Positions 23,885 through 33,432 of a stretch of 64,000 nt of DNA are shown here, one piece after another (position 1 is the first letter of the stretch; each line of letters begins with the position of its first letter). The notes under the pieces were generated by a model. The model searched no databases. It was not told where the DNA came from and saw only the letters and a list, made by a program, of their open reading frames with translations. The position numbers were made by a program, and so were the translations under genes. Origin of the DNA: an uncultured Prevotellaceae bacterium (lineage in GTDB: Bacteria; Bacteroidota; Bacteroidia; Bacteroidales; Bacteroidaceae); contig CACXSA010000001.1 in the NCBI GenBank assembly GCA_902770195.1, forward strand, positions 1-64,000, given 5' to 3'.

Positions 23885-24802
23885 CTATTGCTTGCCCGGT
23901 GCTCTGTTTGGTGGGAACGTGCGGGTGCTGAGGTACATGCCGGAAAGGATGAGGATGGTGCCGAGGAGGAACCAGGGGGTGATTTGCTCGTTGAGTAGCC
24001 ACCAGGCGAAGAAAATGGTGGTGACGGGATTGAAATAGACCCAGTTGGTGGCAACGACTGCTCCGAGTTTGCGGATGACCCAGTTCCAGAGGATGAAGCA
24101 GAGCATGGAGGCTACGACGCCCAGGAAGAGGATGCTCCAAATAATTCTGGGGCTGAAGATGACGTCGAAGGAGGGGAAGCCCGGCACGAACCAATAGTAG
24201 GGAATGATGGTCAGGAGTCCGTAGAAGAACACCTTCCGAGTAATCAGCAGGGTGCCATAATACATGGATGCGGGCTTCATAATCAGGGAATAAACAGCCC
24301 AGCACAGACAGGCAGAGAAAGCGAGCAGGTCGCCGATGGGGGAGAGGTGGAGCACGAAACGTCCGTTCATCACAACGGCTGCCATTCCTGCACAAGCCAT
24401 TAGTGAGCCCGCCACCTGCATCTTCGTGAAATGCTCGCTCTGCCGAAAAGTCAGTCCTATCAAGAGCATGGCAAACAGCGGACAGGCACAGACGATGAGT
24501 GATGTGTTCGTGGCTGTGGTGTAGAGCATGGCGGCATTCTCCGTGAGGAAATACATCGAACCTCCCGTGAGCCCCAGCAGAGCCATCATGCACTCGTCTT
24601 TCACAGAGGTGCAGAACAGTCGGAACGTGGCGTGCTTGGCAATCAGCTCATAGGCCAGCAGCAGGACATAGGCAATGATAAAGCGAAGGGTGAATATCTG
24701 GGCTGGGGACAGCCCGTTGAGCAACAGCATTTTCGTGAAGACGAAAGTGCTGCCCCAGATGGCTACCACCAGAAAGGCTACTGCGTGATACAGATTCTTC
24801 AT
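23885..24802 (-). CDS. EamA (DMT superfamily) exporter
   Basis: A 305-residue inner membrane protein with ten predicted TM helices in two EamA repeats (about 5-140 and 155-290). The first repeat begins AFLVVAIWGSTFVFTK and the second has SPIGDLLAFSACLCWAVYS; the last helix is followed by a short basic tail. Members export amino acids or other small metabolites; the substrate is unknown. It starts directly after the nucleoside kinase stop, so the two may be co-transcribed. Confidence 0.92.
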   Translation of the reverse strand: MKNLYHAVAFLVVAIWGSTFVFTKMLLLNGLSPAQIFTLRFIIAYVLLLAYELIAKHATFRLFCTSVKDECMMALLGLTGGSMYFLTENAAMLYTTATNTSLIVCACPLFAMLLIGLTFRQSEHFTKMQVAGSLMACAGMAAVVMNGRFVLHLSPIGDLLAFSACLCWAVYSLIMKPASMYYGTLLITRKVFFYGLLTIIPYYWFVPGFPSFDVIFSPRIIWSILFLGVVASMLCFILWNWVIRKLGAVVATNWVYFNPVTTIFFAWWLLNEQITPWFLLGTILILSGMYLSTRTFPPNRAPGKQ

Positions 24803-26482
24803 TTAATACTTAAAGCTGCTGCCGCCCACAAATTCACGCATAATCGAGGTGGGTGGTATCTCCTTGTCGCTGATGGGGGTGAAGAAACGGATGAACTTTA
24901 GCAAACGATGTGCCTCCGCATATTCCGGACTGTTCTTGGGCACACTGGTCAGAATAATCTCGGCATGGGTGCGAAGTACGGCAAACTCGATGTTCAGTGC
25001 TGAGTTGAACATCACGTCGGCTGTTTCCTGGAAGGGGAATATCCACTGGTCTTCTGCCTGGCACACGTTTTTCCACTGGGCAATGGTCTGCTGGGCGGTA
25101 TAGGCTCCTTTGTTGTAATCGCGGATGATGCGGCGTAGCAGGCGGTTGTCGCGCACGGGAATCCAGTTGTGGTCATCCAGTGAGATGCTGGTAAGTGCTG
25201 AGATGTATATCTTATACTTCAGCGCATCGTCTATCTTCTGTGTCAGCAGTGGGTTCAGCGCATGGATTCCCTCGATGATGAGCACCGTGTCGCCCGCCAG
25301 CTTCAGCTTCTTTCCGTTCCATTCGCGTCGGCCCGTTACGAAGTTGTATTCGGGAATCTCCACGCGCTCGCCTTGCATCAATTTCAGTAGGTGATCTTCC
25401 AAAAGCGAGTATTCCACCGTTTGGATGTTGTCGAAGTCGTAATCGCCATTGGGTAGCTTGGGCGTGTCAATACGATTCACGAAATAGTCGTCGGTAGAGA
25501 ATGACATGGGGCGTAGGCCACAAGCCAGCAACTGGATGCTGAGGCGCTTGCAGAAAGTGGTCTTTCCGGAACTGGAGGGACCGGTGATGAGCACCAGACG
25601 GACGGGGTTCTCCTTGCTATGGAAACGCTTCTCGATTTCTTCCGCAATCTGCACAATCTTCTTTTCCTGCAATGCCTCGCTCACCTGAATAAGCTCAGAG
25701 GCATAGCCCCGCTGAATGGCCTTGTTGACATCGCCGGCATTAGACAGGCGCATGATGATGTCCCATCGCGTTTTCTCGGCAAACATCTCAAAAGTCTTGG
25801 GCTGATCTGCCTTGGCGGCTAATTGGGTGGGGTTGGTCCAGTCGGGAACACGCAGCAACAGTCCGTCCGCGTAATGTTCCAGTCCGAACACTTTCAGATA
25901 GCCGGCACTGGGCACCAATGGACCATAATAATAATCCACGGTATCGCCTAAGGTATAGTAGTCGCTGTATATCTGCCCGCTGGTCTCCAACAACTTCACC
26001 TTGTCGGCGAATCCTCTTTCGGTGAATATCCGGATAGCTTCTTCCGTCGTAGATTCGGTACGACGGAAGGGCATATCCAGATCGATGATTTCCTGCATCC
26101 TTTGACGTAGCTTATCTACATCCTCATCGCTCAGCAGGTCGTTGTTGCGCTTCTTGAAATTACAATAGTATCCACGGCACAAGGAGTGCTCGATAAATAG
26201 TTTGGAACCGGGGAAAACATCCTGAGTAGCCTTGTAGAGCACGAAACTCAAGCTGCGTACATAGGCCCGATGGCCACTGCCTGCACGGGCATCGAGGAAT
26301 TCCACATCGCGGTTTTGGTAGAGTCGGAACTTCAGGCCCTGAGACACGTTATTGACTTTTGCAGAGATGACAGGGTAGGGCAACTTTATCTCGTCGGCAA
26401 ACTCCTGATAGACATCCAGCAGGGAGGTTCCTTCAGGAAAACTCTTGGTTACGTTGTTGTTCTTGCAGCGTATCTGTAACAT
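24803..26482 (-). CDS. TGS-domain nucleoside (uridine-type) kinase
   Basis: A 559-residue protein typical of Bacteroidota. The N-terminus (1-65) is a TGS domain, followed by a threonyl-tRNA-synthetase-like second domain (70-230, LFIEHSLCRGYYCNF), and a PRK/uridine kinase domain from about 290 with the P-loop ITGPSSSGKTTFCKRL (Lys307) and FSTDDYFVNR. It likely phosphorylates uridine/cytidine or a related nucleoside. The kinase part is complete to about 490. The gap of 50 bp to the GH106 gene holds a weak hairpin only. Confidence 0.9.
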   Translation of the reverse strand: MLQIRCKNNNVTKSFPEGTSLLDVYQEFADEIKLPYPVISAKVNNVSQGLKFRLYQNRDVEFLDARAGSGHRAYVRSLSFVLYKATQDVFPGSKLFIEHSLCRGYYCNFKKRNNDLLSDEDVDKLRQRMQEIIDLDMPFRRTESTTEEAIRIFTERGFADKVKLLETSGQIYSDYYTLGDTVDYYYGPLVPSAGYLKVFGLEHYADGLLLRVPDWTNPTQLAAKADQPKTFEMFAEKTRWDIIMRLSNAGDVNKAIQRGYASELIQVSEALQEKKIVQIAEEIEKRFHSKENPVRLVLITGPSSSGKTTFCKRLSIQLLACGLRPMSFSTDDYFVNRIDTPKLPNGDYDFDNIQTVEYSLLEDHLLKLMQGERVEIPEYNFVTGRREWNGKKLKLAGDTVLIIEGIHALNPLLTQKIDDALKYKIYISALTSISLDDHNWIPVRDNRLLRRIIRDYNKGAYTAQQTIAQWKNVCQAEDQWIFPFQETADVMFNSALNIEFAVLRTHAEIILTSVPKNSPEYAEAHRLLKFIRFFTPISDKEIPPTSIMREFVGGSSFKY

Positions 26483-26532
26483 AATAATAGGATTTGGTTT
26501 TGTTAAGCTACTCCGGGATTATCCCCGACGGG

Positions 26533-29001
26533 CTATCTGGGTACTTGATATAATCTTACTTCTGAGTTCAGTCCGCTTTTAACGGGCGTCCATCCCTCAT
26601 AGGTAGTCTTCTTGTAGTTGATGTCCACGACATTGATTTCGTTCATCTTACGCCATTTGATACCCTTGCGGTCCAAGTCGGCAATGCGGTTGGCTGGCAG
26701 ATTGGTTACCTCGATGCGTAACTCGTTAGTTCCTTTCTGCAGCGCGTCGCGGCAGTCCAGTACGAAGGGCACCGCCCATGCACAGCCCAGGAAACGGCCG
26801 TTCAGATAGACGCGAGCCGACTCACGGACATCGCCCAGATCCAGCATCCAGTGCTGCCGGGCTTCCTTCTTGGTCATACGGAAGGTGGTGGTATATACGC
26901 CTGTACCCATCGTAATGGCGGTCTCGGGGCTTAGTGTCTCCCAGGTTTGTAGCTTGTCCAGTTTGAAAGTCTGGTTGACCTTGGGGGCCTCTTCTGTGAA
27001 GGTGAGGGTCCAGGGACCGGTAATGGGGAAGGTGACGGACGGGGTGGCGGGACTTATACTAGTAGAACCAGATGGACTAGTGGAACTCGTCTTGAGTATG
27101 CGGCTTTCTCCGGAACGCAGGTTTATAAAGACTTTGCCGTCATGAATGCGGGCGGGGGTAATGTCGCCTGTCATGGGGTCGTACCAGGTGGCACTTTTGA
27201 AGGGCATGGCGAGTGCGGTCTCCTGACAGACGTCATTGGGCGTCAGGTTGGCCATGAAATAATGATGACCGTCAGGATTGGTGCGGCGGATAGCACGCAA
27301 CTTCAAGTCGTTGCGCAGAGACTCTGCCTTGGCATACCGAGTCATAGCAGTAGCGTCTTCTCCATATATAGTATATGAAGTGAGTGGACTGAGCTGTGTC
27401 TTTAGTCTGGTGTCAACAGTGGTGCCTGAAGGAACAATGAGGGCGCGGTAGCGGGTACCACCCTCAGTCACCAGCATACCGTTCTCGATGCGGACCTTGG
27501 CCAGTTGGCGGTCGCTGATGTAATCACAGTCATAGCCAAGACTGTCGATGGTCAGAATGCTGCGGATGAACTGAGGTGCCTTCTCGTCCATGGTATGGAT
27601 GTCGAACTGCATCAACAGGTCCTCGCCGCCACGACGGTTCTTGCTGGCTTGCTTGTCATCGTCGTTGCGTGGTCCACGGATACGCCACATGTCGCGAACG
27701 GGCAGATAGACCAGAAAGTCATTGTCCGGTTCCCCAAGTTGCAGGAAACTCTGACACCTTTCTATATATTGCATCAGATAGGGGGCGTCGCGCCAGATGG
27801 AGTTGGTGGGTGACATGTCGATGCTGGCATAGAACTTCCAACCGGGCCAGGGGTCGTCCTTGGGAGAATAGCAGGTGCCGTGAAAATAGACATGGTTCAC
27901 ACCGCAGGTAAACATCAGGTCCAGGTCGGGCTTCATCTGCGACAGCGAGGTGCGGAAATGCTCTGTCAGCCATGTAAACGTCTCACTGGAGGTCAGCGGC
28001 TTGCCCATGACGTGGGCGGCAGAGGGTGCGTATTTGAGCATCGACACATCGCTGAAGTTCTTGCGGGTCATGCCTGGATCCGTGCGCAGTCCCTTGATGC
28101 CGAACTCAGACAGACCGAAGCCTTCAATCTCCGGAATATCGACAGCCCCATAGAGGTCGAGCAGGTTGGCAGGAGAACCATGAGCCTGATTGCGCACCTT
28201 CACCCCATGGCTGTGGGCCCATTCCACCCATTGCTGGGTGAAATTTTCGTAGAGCAGGTCGCTCAGTGTCTCACGATAGTCTGCAAGCACTTGATTACCG
28301 TCATCAATATCACCTAACAATTCAGGCAGATGCTGTCGGAGGTCATAGCCCCTACGCTTCAGGAACTCGTCGAAGAGTGTGGGCGTCCAGTTGGCACGAT
28401 ATACTTCGTAACTGTCATTGAAGAAAGTATGCGGGTAGGGAACGCCAGACTCGGCAAAGGCCTTGTCGAAACGCTCCAGATAGTGGCGTACCGCCTCGCG
28501 GTCGAAGTGATCTACCACCCAGCCTTCACCGCCAGGTGCTGCTCGCTTTACTTTCTGCTTGGTGCGCCCTATCTCCACTTGGTAGATATTCTTTCCGTTG
28601 ACAATGCTATCCTTGAAGATTGCTTTGCAGGCAGCTTGATCCAGTGAAACATGCGGACCTCCGAAAGGCCAGCCCGTACCACAGTTCATATCCACCTCGA
28701 TGCCCAGCGGCTTGCTGATGTCCTGCACGTCCTTCAGGGCCTGCATCCATCGGGGAGACAGAAAGTCGATATTGTTCTTGTCATTACCCTGCACTCCATA
28801 AAGTGGTGTAATCTCCACGGCTCCGATGCCCACACGGGCATATTCCGACAGGTTCCACTGCAGGTTGGCCTTGTCAACAGCAGAGCCTAGCCACCACCAC
28901 CGTGTGCCGGCTTTGGCCTCAGGGTTGGGGGTAGGCCATGTCTGGGAGTAGCCAACGGTAATGCCGGAACATAATAGGCAAATGATAAGAAAGTGTTTCA
29001 T
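26533..29001 (-). CDS. GH106 alpha-L-rhamnosidase
   Basis: An 822-residue secreted enzyme (signal cut near GYSQ, residue 20). It has the GH106 start (AKAGTRWWWLGSAVD), a barrel with VDMNCGTGWPFGGPHV and HGSPANLLDLYGAVDIPEIEGF (Glu291 candidate), and LTSSETFTW (Glu340 candidate); the C-terminal half has a beta-sandwich with DLGDVRESARVYLNGRFLG. It would release terminal rhamnose from RG-I fragments. Residues 637-655 (TSSTSPSGSTSISPATPS) are a low-complexity linker encoded by ACTAGT-type repeats. Last gene of the five-gene operon; overlaps GH105 by 4 bp. Confidence 0.9.
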   Translation of the reverse strand: MKHFLIICLLCSGITVGYSQTWPTPNPEAKAGTRWWWLGSAVDKANLQWNLSEYARVGIGAVEITPLYGVQGNDKNNIDFLSPRWMQALKDVQDISKPLGIEVDMNCGTGWPFGGPHVSLDQAACKAIFKDSIVNGKNIYQVEIGRTKQKVKRAAPGGEGWVVDHFDREAVRHYLERFDKAFAESGVPYPHTFFNDSYEVYRANWTPTLFDEFLKRRGYDLRQHLPELLGDIDDGNQVLADYRETLSDLLYENFTQQWVEWAHSHGVKVRNQAHGSPANLLDLYGAVDIPEIEGFGLSEFGIKGLRTDPGMTRKNFSDVSMLKYAPSAAHVMGKPLTSSETFTWLTEHFRTSLSQMKPDLDLMFTCGVNHVYFHGTCYSPKDDPWPGWKFYASIDMSPTNSIWRDAPYLMQYIERCQSFLQLGEPDNDFLVYLPVRDMWRIRGPRNDDDKQASKNRRGGEDLLMQFDIHTMDEKAPQFIRSILTIDSLGYDCDYISDRQLAKVRIENGMLVTEGGTRYRALIVPSGTTVDTRLKTQLSPLTSYTIYGEDATAMTRYAKAESLRNDLKLRAIRRTNPDGHHYFMANLTPNDVCQETALAMPFKSATWYDPMTGDITPARIHDGKVFINLRSGESRILKTSSTSPSGSTSISPATPSVTFPITGPWTLTFTEEAPKVNQTFKLDKLQTWETLSPETAITMGTGVYTTTFRMTKKEARQHWMLDLGDVRESARVYLNGRFLGCAWAVPFVLDCRDALQKGTNELRIEVTNLPANRIADLDRKGIKWRKMNEINVVDINYKKTTYEGWTPVKSGLNSEVRLYQVPR

Positions 29002-30101
29002 CGTGTCTGTAATTTGTAGTATTCAGAAAGTCCGAGCAGGTAGCAACCTGTTCCATAGTCTTCGAAGTCGGGTACAGAGGTGAAGGTGACAGGCTGGCCT
29101 GCTGAGGGTTCCTTGCCTGTGCCTTGATTCCATCCCAGGAATCCGTCTTTGTGGAGACAACTCTTAAGAGCCTGCCATGCCTTGTCGCAGGCAGGATGAT
29201 ACTGGGCATCTTTCAGTAAACCATGAAGGATACCCCATGACATGCCATAGAGGAAGAGGGCGGTGCCTGTCATCTCTGGACCAGGATATTCTGCATCGCT
29301 TACCAGGCTGGCGTGCCAGAAACCGTCGTCATGCTGGCATTCCAGCAGTGCCTTGCTCATCAAGAGGAAGTCTTTCTTCAACTCCTTGTATTCTTTGCTT
29401 TTCTCCGGCAACTCATTCATGCTACGTACCAAGGCTGCGTAAACCCATCCGTTGCCACGGCTCCAATAGCAGTTCTTGCCATCTTTCTCTTTGTAGGGGG
29501 GAACATAGTCTTTGTCACGCCACCAAAGACCTTCCTTTACGTTGAAGCATCCTCCACCGCATTCGTTGCGCGTCCAGCGGTAGCTTTTCATGCCATAGTC
29601 TAGGTAGCGATTGTCTTTAGTGATGGCGTACATCTTGGTATAAACAGGCAGAGCCATTTGTATGGCATCAATCCAGGTCCAGTAGTCGTAGCGCCCTGAT
29701 GCCATCTGCTTTTCCAGATTCTCCTTGGTGGGCTCAAGAGTTCCTTTGCCTTTCAAAAGGTTGTACTCGATATAGGTCTGCTCGCAACATTGGTCGTCTG
29801 CATCGGTGGTTTTGGTGCCGTTACGGGGCGTCCACTGGTGAAAGGCAGCCCATTGTTCAGTGTAATCCAAATAGCGCTGTTGTGGGTCGATGTTGTAGAG
29901 TGCCATCAGTCCTTCGTAATAGACAGCGCGAGTCCATAGGGATGAAGGTCGGATTTTCTTTACGTTTGTCGGTTGTGTGGGATCACTGTACTTCGTCATG
30001 AAGTAGTCGTTGGTCTGTTGTGCAGCTTGCAGCACATCTGTTTGAGCCGAGGCAGTGGCATAGCCACAACATAGCAGGCATGAAATAAAGAGTGTTTTCA
30101 T
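28998..30101 (-). CDS. GH105 unsaturated rhamnogalacturonyl hydrolase (first)
   Basis: A 367-residue (alpha/alpha)6-barrel enzyme with a signal peptide (cut near ASAQ, residue 20). It hydrates and removes the unsaturated galacturonic acid left by PL9/PL11 lyases. Visible are WTWIDAIQMALPVY with the likely catalytic Asp145, WTRNECGGGCFN, YWSRGNGWVYAALVRSM and the C-terminal GTALFLYGMSWGI. It resembles the YteR/YesR group. It lies 2 bp after the GH2 gene and overlaps the GH106 gene by 4 bp, so it is tightly coupled. Confidence 0.92.
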   Translation of the reverse strand: MKTLFISCLLCCGYATASAQTDVLQAAQQTNDYFMTKYSDPTQPTNVKKIRPSSLWTRAVYYEGLMALYNIDPQQRYLDYTEQWAAFHQWTPRNGTKTTDADDQCCEQTYIEYNLLKGKGTLEPTKENLEKQMASGRYDYWTWIDAIQMALPVYTKMYAITKDNRYLDYGMKSYRWTRNECGGGCFNVKEGLWWRDKDYVPPYKEKDGKNCYWSRGNGWVYAALVRSMNELPEKSKEYKELKKDFLLMSKALLECQHDDGFWHASLVSDAEYPGPEMTGTALFLYGMSWGILHGLLKDAQYHPACDKAWQALKSCLHKDGFLGWNQGTGKEPSAGQPVTFTSVPDFEDYGTGCYLLGLSEYYKLQTR

Positions 30102-30103
30102 TG

Positions 30104-32470
30104 TTATTTCGTTTCTAGTTTTGTAATAAAATGTTTGAATTTTGTAGAGCTAGTCTTCAGCATGATGTTGGAAGGCGTGGTGCCTGCACGGAGGATAACC
30201 ATGGCCTGTCCCTGCCACAGAGAGCGGTGATTGGTCGCATTCAACTCATTGCTGTTGATGTCGCCATTGGTGACGGCTACTATCTGAGCATCGCCACTGA
30301 CAGAGAAGGTGAGTTCGTCCTGGCAGGTCAGCACGGTGCGTCCCTTGGCATCGACAGCACGCAGGCGGATATGCTGGAGGTCCATGCCGTCAGCTTTCCA
30401 CTGGCTGTTGTCTGGCTCAGCAATAATCTTGACGGGCTTGCCCGTTGTCTCCAGCGCATGGCGCGCAACAGCCTTGCCGCCACGATAGCCTATAGCTTCG
30501 AGGCGTCCCTTCTTGTAGTCAATATCGTTCCACGTTATCTTATTGCGCGACTTGGCATCCTTCGGGTTGTTGCGACGTCCCAGGCTCTTGCCGTTGAGCA
30601 CCAGTTCTACTTCGTCGCAGTTGGTATAGATGACGAGGTTGGCCTTAGACCCTTCAGGACGGTTCCAGAGTTCTGACTGGCGGTCGGTACCCGTGATGAT
30701 GCCGTTCCACTCGACACCGGCGTTCTTGTCTTCCATCACGGAGAGACGCACCATAGGCTCGTCTGTGAAGAACGACTTCATGAAGTAAGCTTTGGGTTTG
30801 GCGTTGAGCGAGATGTCGAAGACACCCTGTGCCCAGCCTTTAGCGGGCCATCCCTGTGACTCTCCGAGGTAGTCGATGGCTCCCCAGTAGGCCAGTCCAA
30901 TGACTTTGTCGAGGTTCATCTCGAAGTAGTTGGGACCCATTGCTGATGTCGATGCTTCACTCTGGTAGAACGTCATCCAGGGGAAGCGGCGACCGTCGCC
31001 TGGGAAATACATATACCTATAATTATAAGCCTGCACATCCGTCTGCATGGCCAGGTCGCAAGGCAGCGAGTCCGTCTCCCAGTTGCGGTAACGCGGGTGC
31101 ATGGCTACGGTGACGAGACGTGTGGAGTCGTAACGCTGTAGTACGGGGCGCATCATCTTATAGCACGTCACACCAAAGTCGTTGAATGGCTGGTTGGGGT
31201 CTTGCTGCAACTCATTGCCTAAGCTCCACAATACCACGCTGGGTGAGTTGCGGTCACGCTTGATCCACTCGGTGATATCCTGTGCCCAATGGTTCATGAA
31301 AGGCACGCGTCCACCTGTATGCTGCAGTGTCCACTTGTCGTAGAGCTCATCGACGACAAGGATTCCCAGTCGGTCGCAACACTCTATGAACGAGCGGCTG
31401 TAAGGATTGTGGCTGGTACGCACATGGTTCATGCCAAACTGCTTTATCAGCTGTAAGCGTTTCTCGATGGCACGAGGATAGACGGCAGCACCAAGGGCAC
31501 CTAAGGTGTGGTGGTTGGCATAGCCTTTGAGCAGTACCTTCTTGCCATTCAGTTTCAGACCATAGTCAGGACCAATCTCAATGGTGCGGATGCCAAAATG
31601 TTCAGCGTATTCATCAGCAACAGAACCATCCTCGCGAAGCAGTTGGGCAACGGCCTTGTATAGCTTGGGAGACTCCGTGTCCCACAGCTGGGCGTTGGCA
31701 ATCTCCATCTCTGGTACCTGCATCTCTAAAGTGCGCGTCTGCGGGTTGCGCTTTTTGACACCCGTCGTTTCTGCCACAAGGTTGCCGTCTGGGTCATAGA
31801 TCATAACGCGCATGTGAACCTCCTTGGCTTTGGTGCGGTTGGTAAACTCTGCCGAGAGACTGACGAAACGATTCTGGCGTGTAGTGATGTAGAGTGGATG
31901 ACGCCCGAAATAAAGGTCTGCAGGCGTGTTGACCATTTTGACGTCGCGGAAGAGTCCGCCACCCGTGTACCAACGCGAGTTGAGCTCCTTCTGCGTGGAG
32001 GCTACGACGAGCAACTCGTTGGGCTCTCCGTAGCGCAGCTGCTTGGTGATGTCCAGTTCGAAGCCTACATAGCCATAGTCCGTTCCACCAATGCGCTGTC
32101 CGTTGAGATAGACATCGCCCACAAGCATGATGCCCTCAAAGTCGAGCAGTATGCGACGCCCTTTGAGTGAGGCATCGGGGGTGATGGTGCGGCGGTAGTA
32201 GCCCAAACCCATCTCCTTGAAGCCGCGTGCTGAGAGACGTGACTTGATGTTGGCAGCCACATCCGTGTTGTCAGCCTTCTCGTCAGCTGCAGGTGGCACC
32301 CACGGCTGCGATATCTGGAAGTCGTGGGGTACATTGATGGTCTCTACATTGGTGAACTGTGCATCGCGGGAGAACTGCCAATCGTTATTCAGACATTGTG
32401 TCTGGCGAGGCTGGGCGATGAGCACCATTGAGGTGCAAAGAAGGAAAGGTAATACGAATAGCCGTTTCAT
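30104..32470 (-). CDS. GH2 glycoside hydrolase, beta-galactosidase type (first)
   Basis: A 788-residue secreted GH2 enzyme. The start at 32470 (ATGA overlap with the reductase stop) gives a clean signal peptide; the frame is open 12 bp more. Domains: jelly-roll sugar-binding (25-180), immunoglobulin-like (185-300), TIM barrel (300-560), C-terminal sandwich (590-760). The acid/base is in LWSLGNELQ (Glu420) and the nucleophile probably in FYQSEAS (Glu505). Beta-galactosidase on RG-I galactan side chains is the likely role; other beta-glycosides are possible. The last residues (KTSSTKFKHFITKLETK) are repeat-like. Confidence 0.88.
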   Translation of the reverse strand: MKRLFVLPFLLCTSMVLIAQPRQTQCLNNDWQFSRDAQFTNVETINVPHDFQISQPWVPPAADEKADNTDVAANIKSRLSARGFKEMGLGYYRRTITPDASLKGRRILLDFEGIMLVGDVYLNGQRIGGTDYGYVGFELDITKQLRYGEPNELLVVASTQKELNSRWYTGGGLFRDVKMVNTPADLYFGRHPLYITTRQNRFVSLSAEFTNRTKAKEVHMRVMIYDPDGNLVAETTGVKKRNPQTRTLEMQVPEMEIANAQLWDTESPKLYKAVAQLLREDGSVADEYAEHFGIRTIEIGPDYGLKLNGKKVLLKGYANHHTLGALGAAVYPRAIEKRLQLIKQFGMNHVRTSHNPYSRSFIECCDRLGILVVDELYDKWTLQHTGGRVPFMNHWAQDITEWIKRDRNSPSVVLWSLGNELQQDPNQPFNDFGVTCYKMMRPVLQRYDSTRLVTVAMHPRYRNWETDSLPCDLAMQTDVQAYNYRYMYFPGDGRRFPWMTFYQSEASTSAMGPNYFEMNLDKVIGLAYWGAIDYLGESQGWPAKGWAQGVFDISLNAKPKAYFMKSFFTDEPMVRLSVMEDKNAGVEWNGIITGTDRQSELWNRPEGSKANLVIYTNCDEVELVLNGKSLGRRNNPKDAKSRNKITWNDIDYKKGRLEAIGYRGGKAVARHALETTGKPVKIIAEPDNSQWKADGMDLQHIRLRAVDAKGRTVLTCQDELTFSVSGDAQIVAVTNGDINSNELNATNHRSLWQGQAMVILRAGTTPSNIMLKTSSTKFKHFITKLETK

Positions 32471-33411
32471 GGGTTGATGCATTTGAGGTTTTTGTCAAGT
32501 TGTTCAGTGCTACTAGCGCCTATGAGGACAGAGGTGACACCCTGTTGGTCGAGAATCCAGCGCAGGGCGGACTCAGCCAGTGTGTGACCCTTTGCCTGTG
32601 CCTCCCGGTTCCATTGACGTATCTGCTGAAGTAGTTCGTCAGAGAGCATGTCCTGACGCAAGAACTTGCCCTGGGCCATGCGGGAGTCATCGGGTATGCC
32701 GTTTAGATAGCGGTCGGTGAGCAGACCTTGGGCCAATGGCGAGAAGGAGATGAAGCCCACTCCCTCTTTGTGACAAAGGTCAAGGATGCCCTCGTCGATG
32801 GGTTCGCGGTCAAGCATATTAAGACGTCCCTGATAAATGAGCAGGGGCACGTCGCGCTGCTTGAGGTAATCGATGGCGAAGCGTGTCGCCTCCAGAGGCC
32901 AGCGGGAGATGCCGACATATAGCGCCTTGCCACAGCGTACGATGTCAACAAGTGCCTGCAGCGTCTCTTCCAGTGGCGTATTGGGGTCGTAGCGATGCGA
33001 ATAGAACAGATCGACATAGTCGAGGTGCATGCGTCGCAGCGACTGGTCGAGCGATGCCATGAGGTATTTGCGTGAACCCCAGTTGCCGTAAGGTCCAGGC
33101 CACATGTCGTACCCTGCCTTGGTAGAGATGAACAACTCGTCACGATAGGGGTGCAAGTCGTCATCCATGACGTGTCCTAACGTTTCCTCTGCCGAACCAT
33201 AGGGCGGACCGTAATTGTTGGCAAGGTCAAGATGTGTGATGCCACAGTCGAAGGCATGGCGTAGGATGGTGCGGGAACGCTGGTAGTCATTAACACCACC
33301 GAAGTTGTGCCACAAGCCCAGACTGACTTTGGGTAACAGAACGCCAGAGTGTCCGCAGCGGTTGTACTGCATGACGTCGTAGCGTGAATCAGATGCTAAG
33401 TAGTCTTTCAT
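32467..33411 (-). CDS. aldo/keto reductase
   Basis: A 314-residue cytoplasmic NADPH-dependent oxidoreductase (no signal peptide) of the YghZ-like AKR group. Catalytic positions are visible: Asp62 and Tyr67 in HLDLANNYGPPYGSAEE, Lys98 in LFISTKAGYD, and a barrel strand with DYVDLFYSHRYD. The C-terminus has LIGASSTEQLDKNLK for cofactor binding. Its presence inside a rhamnose-rich PUL suggests reduction of an aldehyde from sugar breakdown, for example L-lactaldehyde, which is inference. It is translationally coupled to the GH2 gene. Confidence 0.92.
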   Translation of the reverse strand: MKDYLASDSRYDVMQYNRCGHSGVLLPKVSLGLWHNFGGVNDYQRSRTILRHAFDCGITHLDLANNYGPPYGSAEETLGHVMDDDLHPYRDELFISTKAGYDMWPGPYGNWGSRKYLMASLDQSLRRMHLDYVDLFYSHRYDPNTPLEETLQALVDIVRCGKALYVGISRWPLEATRFAIDYLKQRDVPLLIYQGRLNMLDREPIDEGILDLCHKEGVGFISFSPLAQGLLTDRYLNGIPDDSRMAQGKFLRQDMLSDELLQQIRQWNREAQAKGHTLAESALRWILDQQGVTSVLIGASSTEQLDKNLKCINP

Positions 33412-33432
33412 TTTTATTAATGTTATTGTTGG

